Part shown: in pieces, positions 43,474 to 52,652 of the stretch
Layout: every line of letters starts with the position of its first letter
Position numbering within the stretch: position 1 is the first letter of the stretch
NCBI RefSeq assembly: GCF_026790145.1
Contig: NZ_JALAMS010000020.1
Coordinates: 1 to 64,000 of the forward strand
Direction of reading: 5' to 3'
DNA: 64,000 nucleotides
From: Bacillus_I endophytica_A
GTDB taxonomy: Bacteria > Bacillota > Bacilli > Bacillales > Bacillaceae_H
Position numbers and translations under genes: made by a program
The notes under the pieces: model-generated
The model's database searches: none
Seen by the model: the letters and a program-made list of their open reading frames with translations, nothing else
What the model was told of the DNA's origin: nothing

Positions 43474-44613
43474 TTAGATAACACCAATAAATTGTGAAAA
43501 AACTTCGTTACCAAGAAGTTTTCCTTGACGAGTTAGAAATACGCGTTGTTCATCTTCTTCAAGAAGCCCTCTCTTTTTCAAATCTTCAATCTGTTCATAG
43601 AAAATGCTACCCATTGACCGAGAAAACTTTGTTTCGAAAATGGCTTTGTTCACGCCCTCGCCTTTTCTTAACCCAAGAAACATTTCCTCTTCCATCTTTT
43701 CAGCTTCTGTTACTTTATGCTCTTCAATATAAGCATGTCCTTTTTCTTCCACAGCATGAATATATTTTTTTAAAGGTCCTGCATTCGCTCGGCGTACCTC
43801 ATTCATATACCCATGTGCACCAGCACCTATTCCAAAATATTCGTTATTCTCCCAATACGTTAAATTATGTTTGCTTTCAAAGCCCTTTTTCGCAAAATTA
43901 CTAATTTCATATTGCTCATATCCTTCACTTGCTAGTGTATCCATTAAGTATTCATACATTTCAGCTTCTTTTTCTTGAGGAAGCAAGTGAAGCTTTCCTT
44001 TTCGATGCAAATTATAGAATACAGTCTTCGGTTCTACAATAAGTGAGTAAGAAGAGATGTGAGGAACATTAAGTGAAACGGCTTTTTCAATAGACTGCTT
44101 AAAGTCTTCCATTGTTTGACCTGGTAAGTTATACATGAGATCAATGCTTATATTATGAAACCCATGCTCTTTTGCTTGTGCAATAACTTGTTCAACTTGA
44201 CTGTTAGTATGCACACGCCCAATTTTTTTTAAAAGCTCTTCGTTAAATGTTTGTACACCGATGCTTAATCTATTTACTCCATACTTTTTCATCAGTTGAA
44301 GCTTTTCTACTGTTAATTCATTTGGATTTGCCTCAAATGTATACTCTGTTTCTTCATCAAACGGTAAGTATTTTTTTACTCCTTGTAAAAACACTTCAAG
44401 CTGCTCTCCTGTTAAAGCTGTTGGTGTTCCTCCTCCAACAAAGATCGTTTTAAAATAATCTGTTGGAAAGTTTTCCATTGTTTTTTGCATCTCTTTATTT
44501 ACAGCTTCTAAATATTGTTCAACAGGCTGATTTTCAAAAAAGACTTTATTAAAATCACAGTAGTGACAAATGTGATGACAAAACGGAATATGCAAGTATG
44601 CAGCGTGAATCAT
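43474..44613 (-). CDS. hemW: HemW, radical SAM heme chaperone
   Basis: This 379-residue protein resembles coproporphyrinogen dehydrogenase HemN but is of the HemW class. The radical SAM cysteines are C12, C16 and C19 in FCHHICHYC, followed by GGGTPTAL near residue 62. The fourth cysteine before the motif found in true HemN is absent. HemW inserts heme into respiratory enzymes. ATG 44613 follows AGAGGTG. It lies downstream of lepA, separated by a hairpin. Confidence 0.93.
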   Translation of the reverse strand: MIHAAYLHIPFCHHICHYCDFNKVFFENQPVEQYLEAVNKEMQKTMENFPTDYFKTIFVGGGTPTALTGEQLEVFLQGVKKYLPFDEETEYTFEANPNELTVEKLQLMKKYGVNRLSIGVQTFNEELLKKIGRVHTNSQVEQVIAQAKEHGFHNISIDLMYNLPGQTMEDFKQSIEKAVSLNVPHISSYSLIVEPKTVFYNLHRKGKLHLLPQEKEAEMYEYLMDTLASEGYEQYEISNFAKKGFESKHNLTYWENNEYFGIGAGAHGYMNEVRRANAGPLKKYIHAVEEKGHAYIEEHKVTEAEKMEEEMFLGLRKGEGVNKAIFETKFSRSMGSIFYEQIEDLKKRGLLEEDEQRVFLTRQGKLLGNEVFSQFIGVI

Positions 44614-44646
44614 ACGGTTTCACCTCTTTATATGATTAAAACATAG

Positions 44647-44678
44647 CGAATACCGCAGAGCAGGCTCTGCGGTATTCG
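44647..44678 (-). terminator. Hairpin terminator after lepA
   Basis: Perfect 15-bp stem CGAATACCGCAGAGC / GCTCTGCGGTATTCG with a 2-base centre, a few bases after the lepA stop. The downstream T-run (CTATGTTTTAAT) is weak, so it may terminate only partly before hemW. Confidence 0.7.
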
Positions 44679-44684
44679 TCTTTC

Positions 44685-46514
44685 TTATTTATCGTCTTCG
44701 TCCATTTGAAGTACAGCCATGAAAGCTTCTTGTGGTACTTCAACAGATCCGATTTGTTTCATTCTCTTCTTACCTTCTTTTTGTTTCTCTAACAGCTTAC
44801 GCTTACGAGAAATATCTCCTCCGTAACATTTAGACAATACGTTTTTACGAATTGCTTTAATGTTTGAACGAGCTACAATCTTTTGACCAATGGCAGCTTG
44901 AATTGGAACTTCAAACTGCTGGCGAGGAATTAATTTTTTCAGTTTTTCAACGATGACTTTTCCACGTTCATATGCAAAGTCTCTATGCACGATAAAGGAT
45001 AGAGCATCAACATTTTCACCGTTTAACAAAATATCCATCTTCACAAGCTTAGATTCTTTATATCCAATCAACTCATAGTCAAATGAAGCATAACCTTTTG
45101 TATTTGACTTAAGCTGATCAAAGAAATCATAAACAATTTCAGAAAGTGGAATTTCATATACAACGTTCACTCGGTTTTCATCCAAGTATTGCATATCAAT
45201 GAAATCACCACGTTTACGTTGACAAAGTTCCATAACTGGACCGACATAATCGTTCGGAACCATAATTGTTGCTTTCACATAAGGCTCTTCAACATGATTG
45301 ATTTTCTGCGCATCAGGCATATTAGATGGGTTGTCAATGGTTAAACGCTCATCACTTGTTGTATGCACTTCATAAATTACGCTTGGCGCTGTTGTAATTA
45401 AATCAATGTTAAATTCACGCTCAATACGCTCCTGAATGATTTCCATATGAAGAAGTCCTAAAAATCCACATCGGAAACCAAACCCTAACGCTTGTGATGT
45501 TTCAGGCTCAAATTCTAGCGCTGAGTCATTTAATTCAAGCTTCTCAAGCGCATCACGAAGGTCGTTGTATCTTGCAGAATCAACAGGATAAAGCCCACAG
45601 AACACCATTGGCTTTAAGCGACGGTAACCTGGAAGAGGTTCCGATGCCCCGTTTTTCACGTGAGTAATCGTATCCCCTACGCGTGTATCTCCTACATTTT
45701 TAATGGCTGCTGTCAAGAATCCTACGTCCCCAACGCTTAGCTCATCTTTTGCAATAGGTTTTGGATTAAAAACTCCAAGCTCTGTTACTTCAAATTCCTT
45801 GCCTGTTGCCATCATTTTAATTTTGTCTCCTACTTTAACAGAACCTTCTACGATTCGGATGTAGGCAACAACCCCTCTGTAGGGGTCGTATAATGAATCA
45901 AAGATAAGAGCTTGTAACGGACCGAACGGATCTCCTGTTGGTGCAGGAACTTTTTTAACGATTTCTTCTAAAATTTCTTCGATTCCGATTCCCGCTTTTG
46001 CGGAAGCAAGAACAGCTTCTGATGCATCTAAACCAATTACATCTTCTACTTCTTGGCGAACGCGCTCAGGCTCTGCACTTGGCAAATCAATTTTATTAAT
46101 AACAGGTAAAATTTCAAGATCGTTATCAAGTGCTAAATAAACGTTCGCTAACGTTTGAGCTTCAATTCCCTGTGCTGCATCTACAACAAGAATGGCCCCT
46201 TCACAAGCAGCTAGGCTTCGCGATACTTCATATGTAAAATCGACGTGTCCAGGCGTGTCGATTAAATGGAAGATATACTCCTCACCATCGCTAGCTTTAT
46301 ATGTTAACTGAACGGCATTCAACTTAATTGTAATCCCGCGTTCACGTTCTAAATCCATTGAATCTAAAAGTTGTTGCTTCATTTCACGCTGTGACAGCGC
46401 ATTCGTTTTCTCTAGAATCCGGTCTGCTAGCGTCGATTTTCCATGATCAATATGAGCAATAATGGAAAAGTTTCGAATGCGTGACTGACGCTCTAGCTTT
46501 GCTTGTTTATCCAT
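44685..46514 (-). CDS. lepA: Translation elongation factor 4 (LepA)
   Basis: This 609-residue ribosomal GTPase has G1 AHIDHGKST (20-28), G3 DTPGHVDF, G4 NKID, EF-G-like domains III and V, and the LepA-specific C-terminus with KCYGGDISRKRKLLEKQKEG. It acts in ribosome biogenesis or back-translocation. ATG 46514 follows AGGAGTG. An in-frame upstream ATG at 46586 would add 24 hydrophobic residues with no family match and is rejected. Confidence 0.98.
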   Translation of the reverse strand: MDKQAKLERQSRIRNFSIIAHIDHGKSTLADRILEKTNALSQREMKQQLLDSMDLERERGITIKLNAVQLTYKASDGEEYIFHLIDTPGHVDFTYEVSRSLAACEGAILVVDAAQGIEAQTLANVYLALDNDLEILPVINKIDLPSAEPERVRQEVEDVIGLDASEAVLASAKAGIGIEEILEEIVKKVPAPTGDPFGPLQALIFDSLYDPYRGVVAYIRIVEGSVKVGDKIKMMATGKEFEVTELGVFNPKPIAKDELSVGDVGFLTAAIKNVGDTRVGDTITHVKNGASEPLPGYRRLKPMVFCGLYPVDSARYNDLRDALEKLELNDSALEFEPETSQALGFGFRCGFLGLLHMEIIQERIEREFNIDLITTAPSVIYEVHTTSDERLTIDNPSNMPDAQKINHVEEPYVKATIMVPNDYVGPVMELCQRKRGDFIDMQYLDENRVNVVYEIPLSEIVYDFFDQLKSNTKGYASFDYELIGYKESKLVKMDILLNGENVDALSFIVHRDFAYERGKVIVEKLKKLIPRQQFEVPIQAAIGQKIVARSNIKAIRKNVLSKCYGGDISRKRKLLEKQKEGKKRMKQIGSVEVPQEAFMAVLQMDEDDK

Positions 46515-46619
46515 ACGTATCCACACTCCTACTAAACTACACAATACACTAGCATAAATTATAACAGTGTATTGGTAAAGATTCAATCTTATTCAACGTA
46601 GGGTGCACTGTTTTGCATC

Positions 46620-46955
46620 TTATACAATTCCATCAATAAAATTAAAAAAGGCATCAACTCCGCCTTTTACCATTTTTGATAGATGCTGACCTGTAGAAGA
46701 AAAGATGTTGAATGCTTTTCGTTCTTCAAGCATTCTTTGCTTCTCTTCAATGTCAAGAAGCTCTACATTCTCTCCTAACACTTCGGCTTCTGCATATCCT
46801 CGGTCGTTTTTCTCTACGGTTAAAGCGTTTGAGAAGTTAGGATCATCATAGCCCTTCATTTTGATAAGCCCTTCATTAGACACCTGCATTCCAACTAATA
46901 CCCCAAAAGCAAGCAAAAGCGTGATAAAAAAACATTTTATAAAAAAACGAAACAT
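46620..46955 (-). CDS. yqxA: YqxA family protein (DUF3679)
   Basis: This 111-residue protein has an N-terminal membrane segment (about 4-24) and a soluble extracytoplasmic part with GLIKMKGYDDPNF. This matches YqxA, found next to lepA in bacilli. In B. subtilis it follows spoIIP, but here gpr precedes it directly. The function is unknown, though its link with spoIIP and gpr suggests a spore role. Confidence 0.82.
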   Translation of the reverse strand: MFRFFIKCFFITLLLAFGVLVGMQVSNEGLIKMKGYDDPNFSNALTVEKNDRGYAEAEVLGENVELLDIEEKQRMLEERKAFNIFSSTGQHLSKMVKGGVDAFFNFIDGIV

Positions 46956-47064
46956 TTTTTCGCCCCCACTTTTTGTGATTTACTTTCCATTATGACTAAT
47001 CAACGGTTTTTTCATACAAAAGCATGAGAGGATAGCAGGGTGTTAACACCTTAAACATACCAAA

Positions 47065-47124
47065 ATGTTCTACTCTCTCATTTTCTCTATCATAACTATG
47101 TGAGAAATAGAAAGAGTAGAACAT
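47065..47124 (-). terminator. Long hairpin after gpr
   Basis: ATGTTCTACTCT pairs perfectly with AGAGTAGAACAT (12 bp), with further internal complementarity (CTCATTTTCT and AGAAATAG). It lies 11 bases after the gpr stop. The minus-strand tail is TTTTGG, a poor T-run, so termination is likely but not certain. Confidence 0.55.
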
Positions 47125-47135
47125 CTCATAGATTT

Positions 47136-48260
47136 TTAATGGGTATATGAGCCGAAGTTTTCTTGATCAATCTTTTCATGTAAAGCCGCATTCAGTCCAC
47201 CTGCTAATACATTAGCCATTGATCCAATAAAAGAATCTACTTCCTTTGGGGTGACCATTAAATTGTGCCCAAGTGGAGAAAGAACTTCATGAATAAGGCG
47301 ACGTTTCTCTTCTTCTTCAAGTGTCCCTACAACTCCCATATACGTTTGTCTTTCTTGTTCACTTGGCAAATCTTCATCTGTTAACGTTCTTTTTTCTCCA
47401 AATGTCATACCAGCTGGAACAAGCGATTTAGACGGTTTTCCTTGTTCACTTTGTTCGCGCCCTAAATGCTTTAAGATAAAATCAATTGTATCGCTTGTAA
47501 TAGAAACAGCATCTACAACCGTTGGAATGCCGATTGCAATTACAGGAATACCAAGCGTCTCATAGCTAAGCTCTTTTCGTTTGTTGCCAACTCCAGAGCC
47601 TGGATGAATCCCGCTATCAGCAATCTGAATGGTTGCATTCACTCTTTCAAGAGAACGTGCAGCAAGTGCATCAATAGCCACAACAAAATCAGGATTTACC
47701 TTTTTTATAACTCCGTCAATAATGTCACTTGTTTCAATTCCCGTCACCCCCATCACTCCTGGAGTTAGCGCACTTACTGATCTAAATCCTTCTTCAACAC
47801 TTTCAGGCTCGATTTTAAATAAGTGACGTGTAATGACGAGATTTTCTGTTACAAGAGGACCAAGCGCATCAGGAGTAACATTTCGGTTTCCTAAACCAAC
47901 GATAAGACAGCTCATTTCCTTTGTGACTCCAATTCCTTCTAAGAAATGATGAAACTCTTTAGCAAATACCCTCTCCATTTCTTCCTGAAGTTCTGTATCT
48001 TGATTACGAATTCCAACTGTTTCAAGTGTCAAATATTGCCCTTTCTTCTTCCCCATTTTTTCAGCGCCTTCTTCTGTAATCTCTACAGAGGTAATTTTTA
48101 CGCCGCCATCTTCTCTTTCTTTGATAATAACTCCTTCTATTGCACCTTCACTTTCTTTAACATTTGCTTTTGTTTCTCGTTCTTGGACAAGCATCTCATG
48201 TTCTTCAATAGCTAAATCCGTTCTGACTCCATATTTACTTAAATCTAATTTTTCGCTCAC
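47136..48260 (-). CDS. gpr: Spore germination endopeptidase GPR
   Basis: GPR cleaves small acid-soluble spore proteins (SASP) at germination. The 374-residue protein is made as a zymogen whose short N-terminal propeptide (within MSEKLDLSKYGVRTDLA) is removed in the forespore. Conserved stretches include VGLGNRNVTPDALGP, SALTPGVMG, VVAIDALAAR and GIHPGSGVGNKR. The GTG or ATG region start at 48260 follows GAAGGAGG. A sigma-F-like promoter lies upstream. spoIIP, the usual next gene, is absent. Confidence 0.97.
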   Translation of the reverse strand: MSEKLDLSKYGVRTDLAIEEHEMLVQERETKANVKESEGAIEGVIIKEREDGGVKITSVEITEEGAEKMGKKKGQYLTLETVGIRNQDTELQEEMERVFAKEFHHFLEGIGVTKEMSCLIVGLGNRNVTPDALGPLVTENLVITRHLFKIEPESVEEGFRSVSALTPGVMGVTGIETSDIIDGVIKKVNPDFVVAIDALAARSLERVNATIQIADSGIHPGSGVGNKRKELSYETLGIPVIAIGIPTVVDAVSITSDTIDFILKHLGREQSEQGKPSKSLVPAGMTFGEKRTLTDEDLPSEQERQTYMGVVGTLEEEEKRRLIHEVLSPLGHNLMVTPKEVDSFIGSMANVLAGGLNAALHEKIDQENFGSYTH

Positions 48261-48291
48261 TTTTTTTCCTCCTTCTTGCGAATCATATGGA

Positions 48292-48320
48292 TAGTTTCAC
48301 CTATTAGAATCTGTTCATGC
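48292..48320 (-). promoter_or_regulatory. Candidate sigma-F promoter of gpr
   Basis: On the minus strand GCATG, 14-base spacer, GGTGAAACTA. The -10 matches the sigma-F pattern GGnnAnAHTR fully and the -35 matches GYATA at four of five bases. gpr is a forespore gene in B. subtilis. Confidence 0.5.
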
Positions 48321-48404
48321 ACTTCTCCTCCTTTTTTAAGACACCCTTTTTACAGTTTGAAACCCTTTTTTAAATAAATTTCTTTCTTTCCATTTTTCTT
48401 TCTA

Positions 48405-48433
48405 TTGCATTCTAATGCGGTGTTTGATAGAAT
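48405..48433 (+). promoter_or_regulatory. Candidate sigma-A promoter of rpsT
   Basis: TTGCAT, 17-base spacer, TAGAAT, 71 bases before the rpsT start. Confidence 0.6.
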
Positions 48434-48504
48434 ATCACTTGTTCTTATTGCAATAACATCGAGCGGTTAAACCTCGATTTTTATCTTTCTAGGAGGTGAA
48501 AAGA

Positions 48505-48771
48505 TTGGCTAATATCAAATCTGCTATTAAACGTGTTAAAACAAACGACGCTCGTCGTGTTCATAATGCACAAATTAAATCTGCTATGCGTACTGCAGTG
48601 AAAAACTTCGAAGCTCTTGTTACTAACCAAGACGCTGACAACGCTAAAGCTGCTTATGCAACAGCATCTAAAAAAATTGACAAAGCTGCACGTAAAGGAA
48701 TCATCCATAAAAACGCGGCTGCTCGTCAAAAATCTCGTCTAGCAAAACAATTAAACAGCATCTCTGCATAA
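48505..48771 (+). CDS. rpsT: 30S ribosomal protein S20
   Basis: This 88-residue basic helical protein begins MANIKSAIKRVKTND and ends KSRLAKQLNSISA, the S20 pattern. TTG 48505 lies eight bases after AGGAGG and gives the family start; the in-frame GTG at 48496 overlaps the ribosome site. It is transcribed divergently from gpr and ends at a strong bidirectional terminator. Confidence 0.97.
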   Translation: MANIKSAIKRVKTNDARRVHNAQIKSAMRTAVKNFEALVTNQDADNAKAAYATASKKIDKAARKGIIHKNAAARQKSRLAKQLNSISA

Positions 48772-48775
48772 TTGT

Positions 48776-48808
48776 AAAAAAACCCCAACATTCGTGTTGG
48801 GGGTTTTT
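48776..48808. terminator. Bidirectional terminator between rpsT and holA
   Basis: AACCCCAACA-TTCG-TGTTGGGGGTT hairpin with an A-run before and seven Ts after, and a stable TTCG loop. Confidence 0.95.
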
Positions 48809-49807
48809 TTAGGCTTCATATTTTTTCATAAACAAAAGCTCAAGTAAAAGAGCTTTATCCATTTTTCCTGTTTTCATCTCGAAATCAGCTCGTGCTAAAT
48901 CTTTTAACAAATTCAGAAGATGATCTGTAGAGAAGCTTCGACCTTGTCCAATAGCTAATTTAACTCGGAAAGGATGAACTTTTAAAGCTTGACTAATTTG
49001 TTTTTGACCGTAGCCTTGATTCGATAAGCGCTTTGAGTGATAAACAAGTCGGATTTGCGATACAAGCAAAGCCAAAATCTTAATTGGCTCCTCATTATTA
49101 CGAAGTAAATCTCTGTAAATTGTAATAGTGTCAACAGTTCGGCCATGAATGAATGCTTCAACTAGCGCGAATACATTTTGTTCAAGCGACTTTGAAACAA
49201 GCTGATGAACAAGCTCTTCTGTAATTTCCTCCCCATATAAGAGGAGTTTTGCAAGCTCCATATGTACAATTGTTAGCTTCATCCCTGTTAGCTCTATAAA
49301 TTCCGCAAGAGCTTCATCCGTTATGGTTAGTCCAGCCTTTGCTACTTCTGCTTTAACCCAGTTTTTAAGCTCACCTTCTGTTAATTCATTTGCTTCAAGA
49401 TGAGTGCTTTTCGTTTTTAGCTTCTTCGTTACTTTCTTTCGCTCGTCCAATTTCTCGTAAGGTGCTACAATAATAAGAACACTGAACGGTGCAGGTTCTT
49501 CTAAATAGCGGATAAGAACATCTACATTATGCTCAACTTTTTGCTTTTCTGCTGTCAAAAAGGTCGCATTTTCTGCTATAACCACTCTTTTTTCCCCTAA
49601 AAAGGGCAATGTTTCCGCATCTTCTATAACCGTTTCAATTGGTGTTTCCTCTAAATCAAATGAGGCTAAATTAAATTCCTGCTCTTCCTCTGTAAGTGTT
49701 TTTTCAATGATTTTCTGCTTTGCATCCTTCAATAAGAAGGAATTAATTCCCTGTAGCAAATAAACCGGTGATAGTGACTTTATTTCTTTTAGTTCTTGTA
49801 CTTTCAC
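48809..49807 (-). CDS. holA: DNA polymerase III subunit delta
   Basis: This 332-residue clamp-loader subunit opens the sliding clamp. It is of the HolA/YqeN type with the N-terminal LLQGINSFLLKDA and FDLEETP-type motif, LPFLGEKRVVIAENA near residue 65, and a C-terminal helical collar domain with REDFEMKTG-like DLARADFEMKTGKMD. GTG 49807 is preceded by GGGAG. A promoter with TTGTCA and TAAGAT elements lies upstream. Confidence 0.94.
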   Translation of the reverse strand: MKVQELKEIKSLSPVYLLQGINSFLLKDAKQKIIEKTLTEEEQEFNLASFDLEETPIETVIEDAETLPFLGEKRVVIAENATFLTAEKQKVEHNVDVLIRYLEEPAPFSVLIIVAPYEKLDERKKVTKKLKTKSTHLEANELTEGELKNWVKAEVAKAGLTITDEALAEFIELTGMKLTIVHMELAKLLLYGEEITEELVHQLVSKSLEQNVFALVEAFIHGRTVDTITIYRDLLRNNEEPIKILALLVSQIRLVYHSKRLSNQGYGQKQISQALKVHPFRVKLAIGQGRSFSTDHLLNLLKDLARADFEMKTGKMDKALLLELLFMKKYEA

Positions 49808-49841
49808 ACTTTTGTCTCCCTTATTTTCTACGTCTCCTTCT

Positions 49842-49870
49842 ATCTTAGCTTTGTCCTTTTAAATTGACAA
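49842..49870 (-). promoter_or_regulatory. Candidate sigma-A promoter of holA
   Basis: On the minus strand TTGTCA, 17-base spacer, TAAGAT, 34 bases before the holA start. Confidence 0.55.
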
Positions 49871-49898
49871 CTGTTACAATATTCTTGCATAAACTAAG

Positions 49899-49925
49899 TG
49901 AGAGCACCTCAAAAAGGTGCTCTCA
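49899..49925. other. Perfect 11-bp hairpin in the holA-yqzM interval
   Basis: TGAGAGCACCT-5-base loop-AGGTGCTCTCA. Neither side has a T-run, so it is not a standard terminator. The 307-base interval 49808-50114 otherwise holds the holA promoter and AT-rich DNA leading to the yqzM ribosome site. Confidence 0.75.
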
Positions 49926-50114
49926 AATCTATAGTAAACATTAACCGAAAAGCCCTAGGTTACTTTTTAGTTAATGAGAATTCTTACTACATATCATGAC
50001 CTTTTGCAGGGAAAGTATTTGTGACAACTCTTTCTAAACGTGGAAGCTCGGTATGTGAGAAAGGTGTAGATTTTTTCCAATTTAATGTTTATACTTAAAT
50101 TAGGAGGGGGTACA

Positions 50115-50249
50115 ATGAATAAATTTGAACAAAGTGTTCAAAGTAAGCGAAATGACGCTGTTGATTCAGCTGTTGGTTTTGTTGTTTCTTTTGGCTTCTT
50201 TGCAACCATATTTATTATTGGCACTCTAATTGATTACTTTGCATCTTAA
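50115..50249 (+). CDS. yqzM: YqzM family small membrane protein
   Basis: This 44-residue protein starts MNKFEQSVQSKRNDAVDSAV, followed by a single hydrophobic segment (about 21-40). This is the YqzM signature, found between holA and comEC in bacilli. ATG 50115 follows TAGGAGGGGG. The function is unknown. It ends before a terminator hairpin. Confidence 0.88.
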   Translation: MNKFEQSVQSKRNDAVDSAVGFVVSFGFFATIFIIGTLIDYFAS

Positions 50250-50279
50250 AAATTGAAAACGCTTCTATTTCTAAAACAT

Positions 50280-50320
50280 CTCAAGCCGTTGTAAATGTAC
50301 AGCGGCTTGAGGCTTTTTAT
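50280..50320 (+). terminator. Terminator after yqzM
   Basis: CTCAAGCCG / CGGCTTGAG 9-bp stem with a 14-base loop, followed by GCTTTTTAT. It lies between convergent yqzM and comEC and may also serve comEC. Confidence 0.8.
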
Positions 50321-50333
50321 ATTGTACTACATA

Positions 50334-52634
50334 CTATGGTAAAGTCGTCTGAAACGTTCCAGCTTTCCTTGAAAAACGGTAAATAAGTGCACCTTGTTTA
50401 TCTGTTCTAAAAATTTTCACATGATTTTGTTCTAAGCGTTCTAAAACTTCATGATGCGGGTGATTATAACGATTATCTTCTCCTGCTGAAACTAGTCCGT
50501 AAGAAGGTTGTATCTTCTCTAGAAAAAAGGTAGATGTTGAAGTTTTGCTACCATGATGTCCGACTTTTAGAACATCAACTTCCAAAGCAGGGAACGTTTC
50601 TATTAATTTTCGCTCTCCTTCCTCACCTAAATCTCCTGTAAAAAGCCAACGTTGATTTCTGAATACTGTATATATAACGATTGACTGCTCATTTGTATCC
50701 TCCTCCATTCCAAAAGGAGCGAGCACATTAAAAGTATGTTCTCCTTCTTTCCAAACATCGCCACTTCCTACAAGAGTTAATGGAGTACCTCTCTTCATAG
50801 TTTCTCTTACCAATTCTTGTTCAAGCTCTGAAAACAATTTTTTCTTTCCAAGAACAAGTTCTTTTACGTCTACAAGATCTAACAACTCTAATGCGCTTCC
50901 TCCATGATCATGATCTCCGTGCGTTATGATAAGTTTAGTAATTGAAGTAATACCCTTTGATTTTAAGTATGGATGAACAATGTCTTTTCCGACGCTAAAT
51001 GTTGTTTGGCGCTTCTCCCATTCTTCTTGTTGAAATGAAATCGAGCCCCCTGTATCAATTAAATAAACGGCTTTGCGAAATGGGAGCTGAATTAAAATGC
51101 TGTCTCCTTGCCCAACATCAATGACTGAAACCTCTCCGTTTGGATTTATGTAAGGCATAAAACAGTAAAAACTTAAACAAATCACAAGAAGTAATGAAGA
51201 AGGTAGGATATCTTTTAATCTTTGTGCTTTTTCAATTTGAAAGCAAACGTAAAAGATAACTACATAAAGAAGACAAAACTGCCATGCATTCAGCTTTCCT
51301 GTTGTAATGATTGAAAAATGAACATTCCCTGCGCTGCGAAGCAGTTCTGTACTCCATTCCACAAAGAAGAGGGTAACGGTTTCAACAGCTTGAGGAATAA
51401 CAGGCACTATTCCACTTGTAAAAAAAAGAAAAAGACTTGCTGGCAGCAGTATAAAAGAGAAAAAAGGTACAAAAAAAAGATTTAAGAAAAAACTTAAAAG
51501 CGAAAATTCATAGAAATGATAAAGTAAAAGAGGAATGGAAGCGAGCTGAGCTATGAGGGATAGAGCAATAAGCTGCCATAGAAAGTGAGAGGATTTGGAG
51601 ATAATACGATGTGATAATAATATAAAAAAGGTAACAACAAAAGATAATTGGAAACCTGCATTAAATACAGCATATGGGGAATTTATTGTAAGGGCTAGAA
51701 AACAGAGAGCTAGAACATCAACCCCACTCAGCTTACGTCTCCATCCTATTATATATAAAAAGAGCACAATCATACTCATCACAACTGATCTTACAACAGA
51801 TGGAGAAGCTCCTGTTAATATACTATATATTGGTAAAGTAAAAAGGAGAAAGAGTGCACTATGCTCTCTTGTTAAACCAAGACGAAGTAAAATTAAAAAG
51901 GCTCCCCCAACTAAAAGACCAACATGCAAACCTGAAATGGCCAAAAGGTGTACAACTCCTTGTGTTTCATATAACATAATTGTTTCTTCATTAAAGTCTT
52001 CCCGACTCCCGAAAACAAGTGCATTAACGAATGCATTAAGAGGTGGGCTAATATGTGTGTTCATACGTTGGATTCCTGATTGTCTTAGCCCAGCAAAAAA
52101 TATCGTTCTTTGTTGATACTGACATTCTTGGATGTCGCTTACAGTCATTGTCCAATGGATTCTTTGAAAATATAAATATTCTCTGTAATTAAAAAGGCCT
52201 GGATTTCGATTTTGCTTCGGAATTTCTAATGCACCTTCTACCCTACAATTCATTCCTACCCTTAACTGTTTTAGTAACTTTTGCTCCTGTTCATTTCTTA
52301 TTTTGTAATAAGACTGAACTGTTTCACCTTGTTCTGTTTGAAAAGAAAAAGAAAGAAAATTACCGTTTATACGAGGAATAGAAGAAAGCTTTCCGTTGAA
52401 AGTCGTCTGATGAGTAGAAAGAACAGAGTTATTTCTACTTTCAGTATAGAAGTAATAAAAAATAGTAAGAAAAAAAGCGAGGAAACAAATCACAGCAGTC
52501 GTGGAGCTTGTTCTTTTTATAACAAAGATACTAACCATTATAAACACTATATAAAGGGTGATTTCATTATAAAAACGGCTAATAAAAAGAGCTAGACTTA
52601 CAAACAACGATACATAAATCCACTGTCCTTTCAC
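50334..52634 (-). CDS. comEC: Competence membrane channel ComEC
   Basis: This 766-residue protein forms the channel that carries single-stranded DNA into competent cells. N-terminal helices and an OB-like extracytoplasmic region (about 1-200) precede the ComEC channel domain (about 210-490, with LLAISGLHVGLL near 235). The C-terminal metallo-beta-lactamase-like domain (about 505-766) carries THGDHDHGG near residue 574, suggesting nuclease activity on the non-transported strand. GTG 52634 follows AAAAGGAG. A hairpin separates it from comEB. Confidence 0.96.
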   Translation of the reverse strand: MKGQWIYVSLFVSLALFISRFYNEITLYIVFIMVSIFVIKRTSSTTAVICFLAFFLTIFYYFYTESRNNSVLSTHQTTFNGKLSSIPRINGNFLSFSFQTEQGETVQSYYKIRNEQEQKLLKQLRVGMNCRVEGALEIPKQNRNPGLFNYREYLYFQRIHWTMTVSDIQECQYQQRTIFFAGLRQSGIQRMNTHISPPLNAFVNALVFGSREDFNEETIMLYETQGVVHLLAISGLHVGLLVGGAFLILLRLGLTREHSALFLLFTLPIYSILTGASPSVVRSVVMSMIVLFLYIIGWRRKLSGVDVLALCFLALTINSPYAVFNAGFQLSFVVTFFILLSHRIISKSSHFLWQLIALSLIAQLASIPLLLYHFYEFSLLSFFLNLFFVPFFSFILLPASLFLFFTSGIVPVIPQAVETVTLFFVEWSTELLRSAGNVHFSIITTGKLNAWQFCLLYVVIFYVCFQIEKAQRLKDILPSSLLLVICLSFYCFMPYINPNGEVSVIDVGQGDSILIQLPFRKAVYLIDTGGSISFQQEEWEKRQTTFSVGKDIVHPYLKSKGITSITKLIITHGDHDHGGSALELLDLVDVKELVLGKKKLFSELEQELVRETMKRGTPLTLVGSGDVWKEGEHTFNVLAPFGMEEDTNEQSIVIYTVFRNQRWLFTGDLGEEGERKLIETFPALEVDVLKVGHHGSKTSTSTFFLEKIQPSYGLVSAGEDNRYNHPHHEVLERLEQNHVKIFRTDKQGALIYRFSRKAGTFQTTLP

Positions 52635-52652
52635 AAAAACTCCTTTCTTTTA

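Noticed and set aside
46515..46586. 24-residue hydrophobic N-terminal extension of LepA
   Set aside because: The ATG at 46514 has a ribosome site and gives the family N-terminus; the extension has neither.
51595..52116. 173-codon frame antisense to comEC
   Set aside because: It lies wholly inside comEC, has no ribosome site, and its product is a low-complexity mirror of the membrane coding strand.
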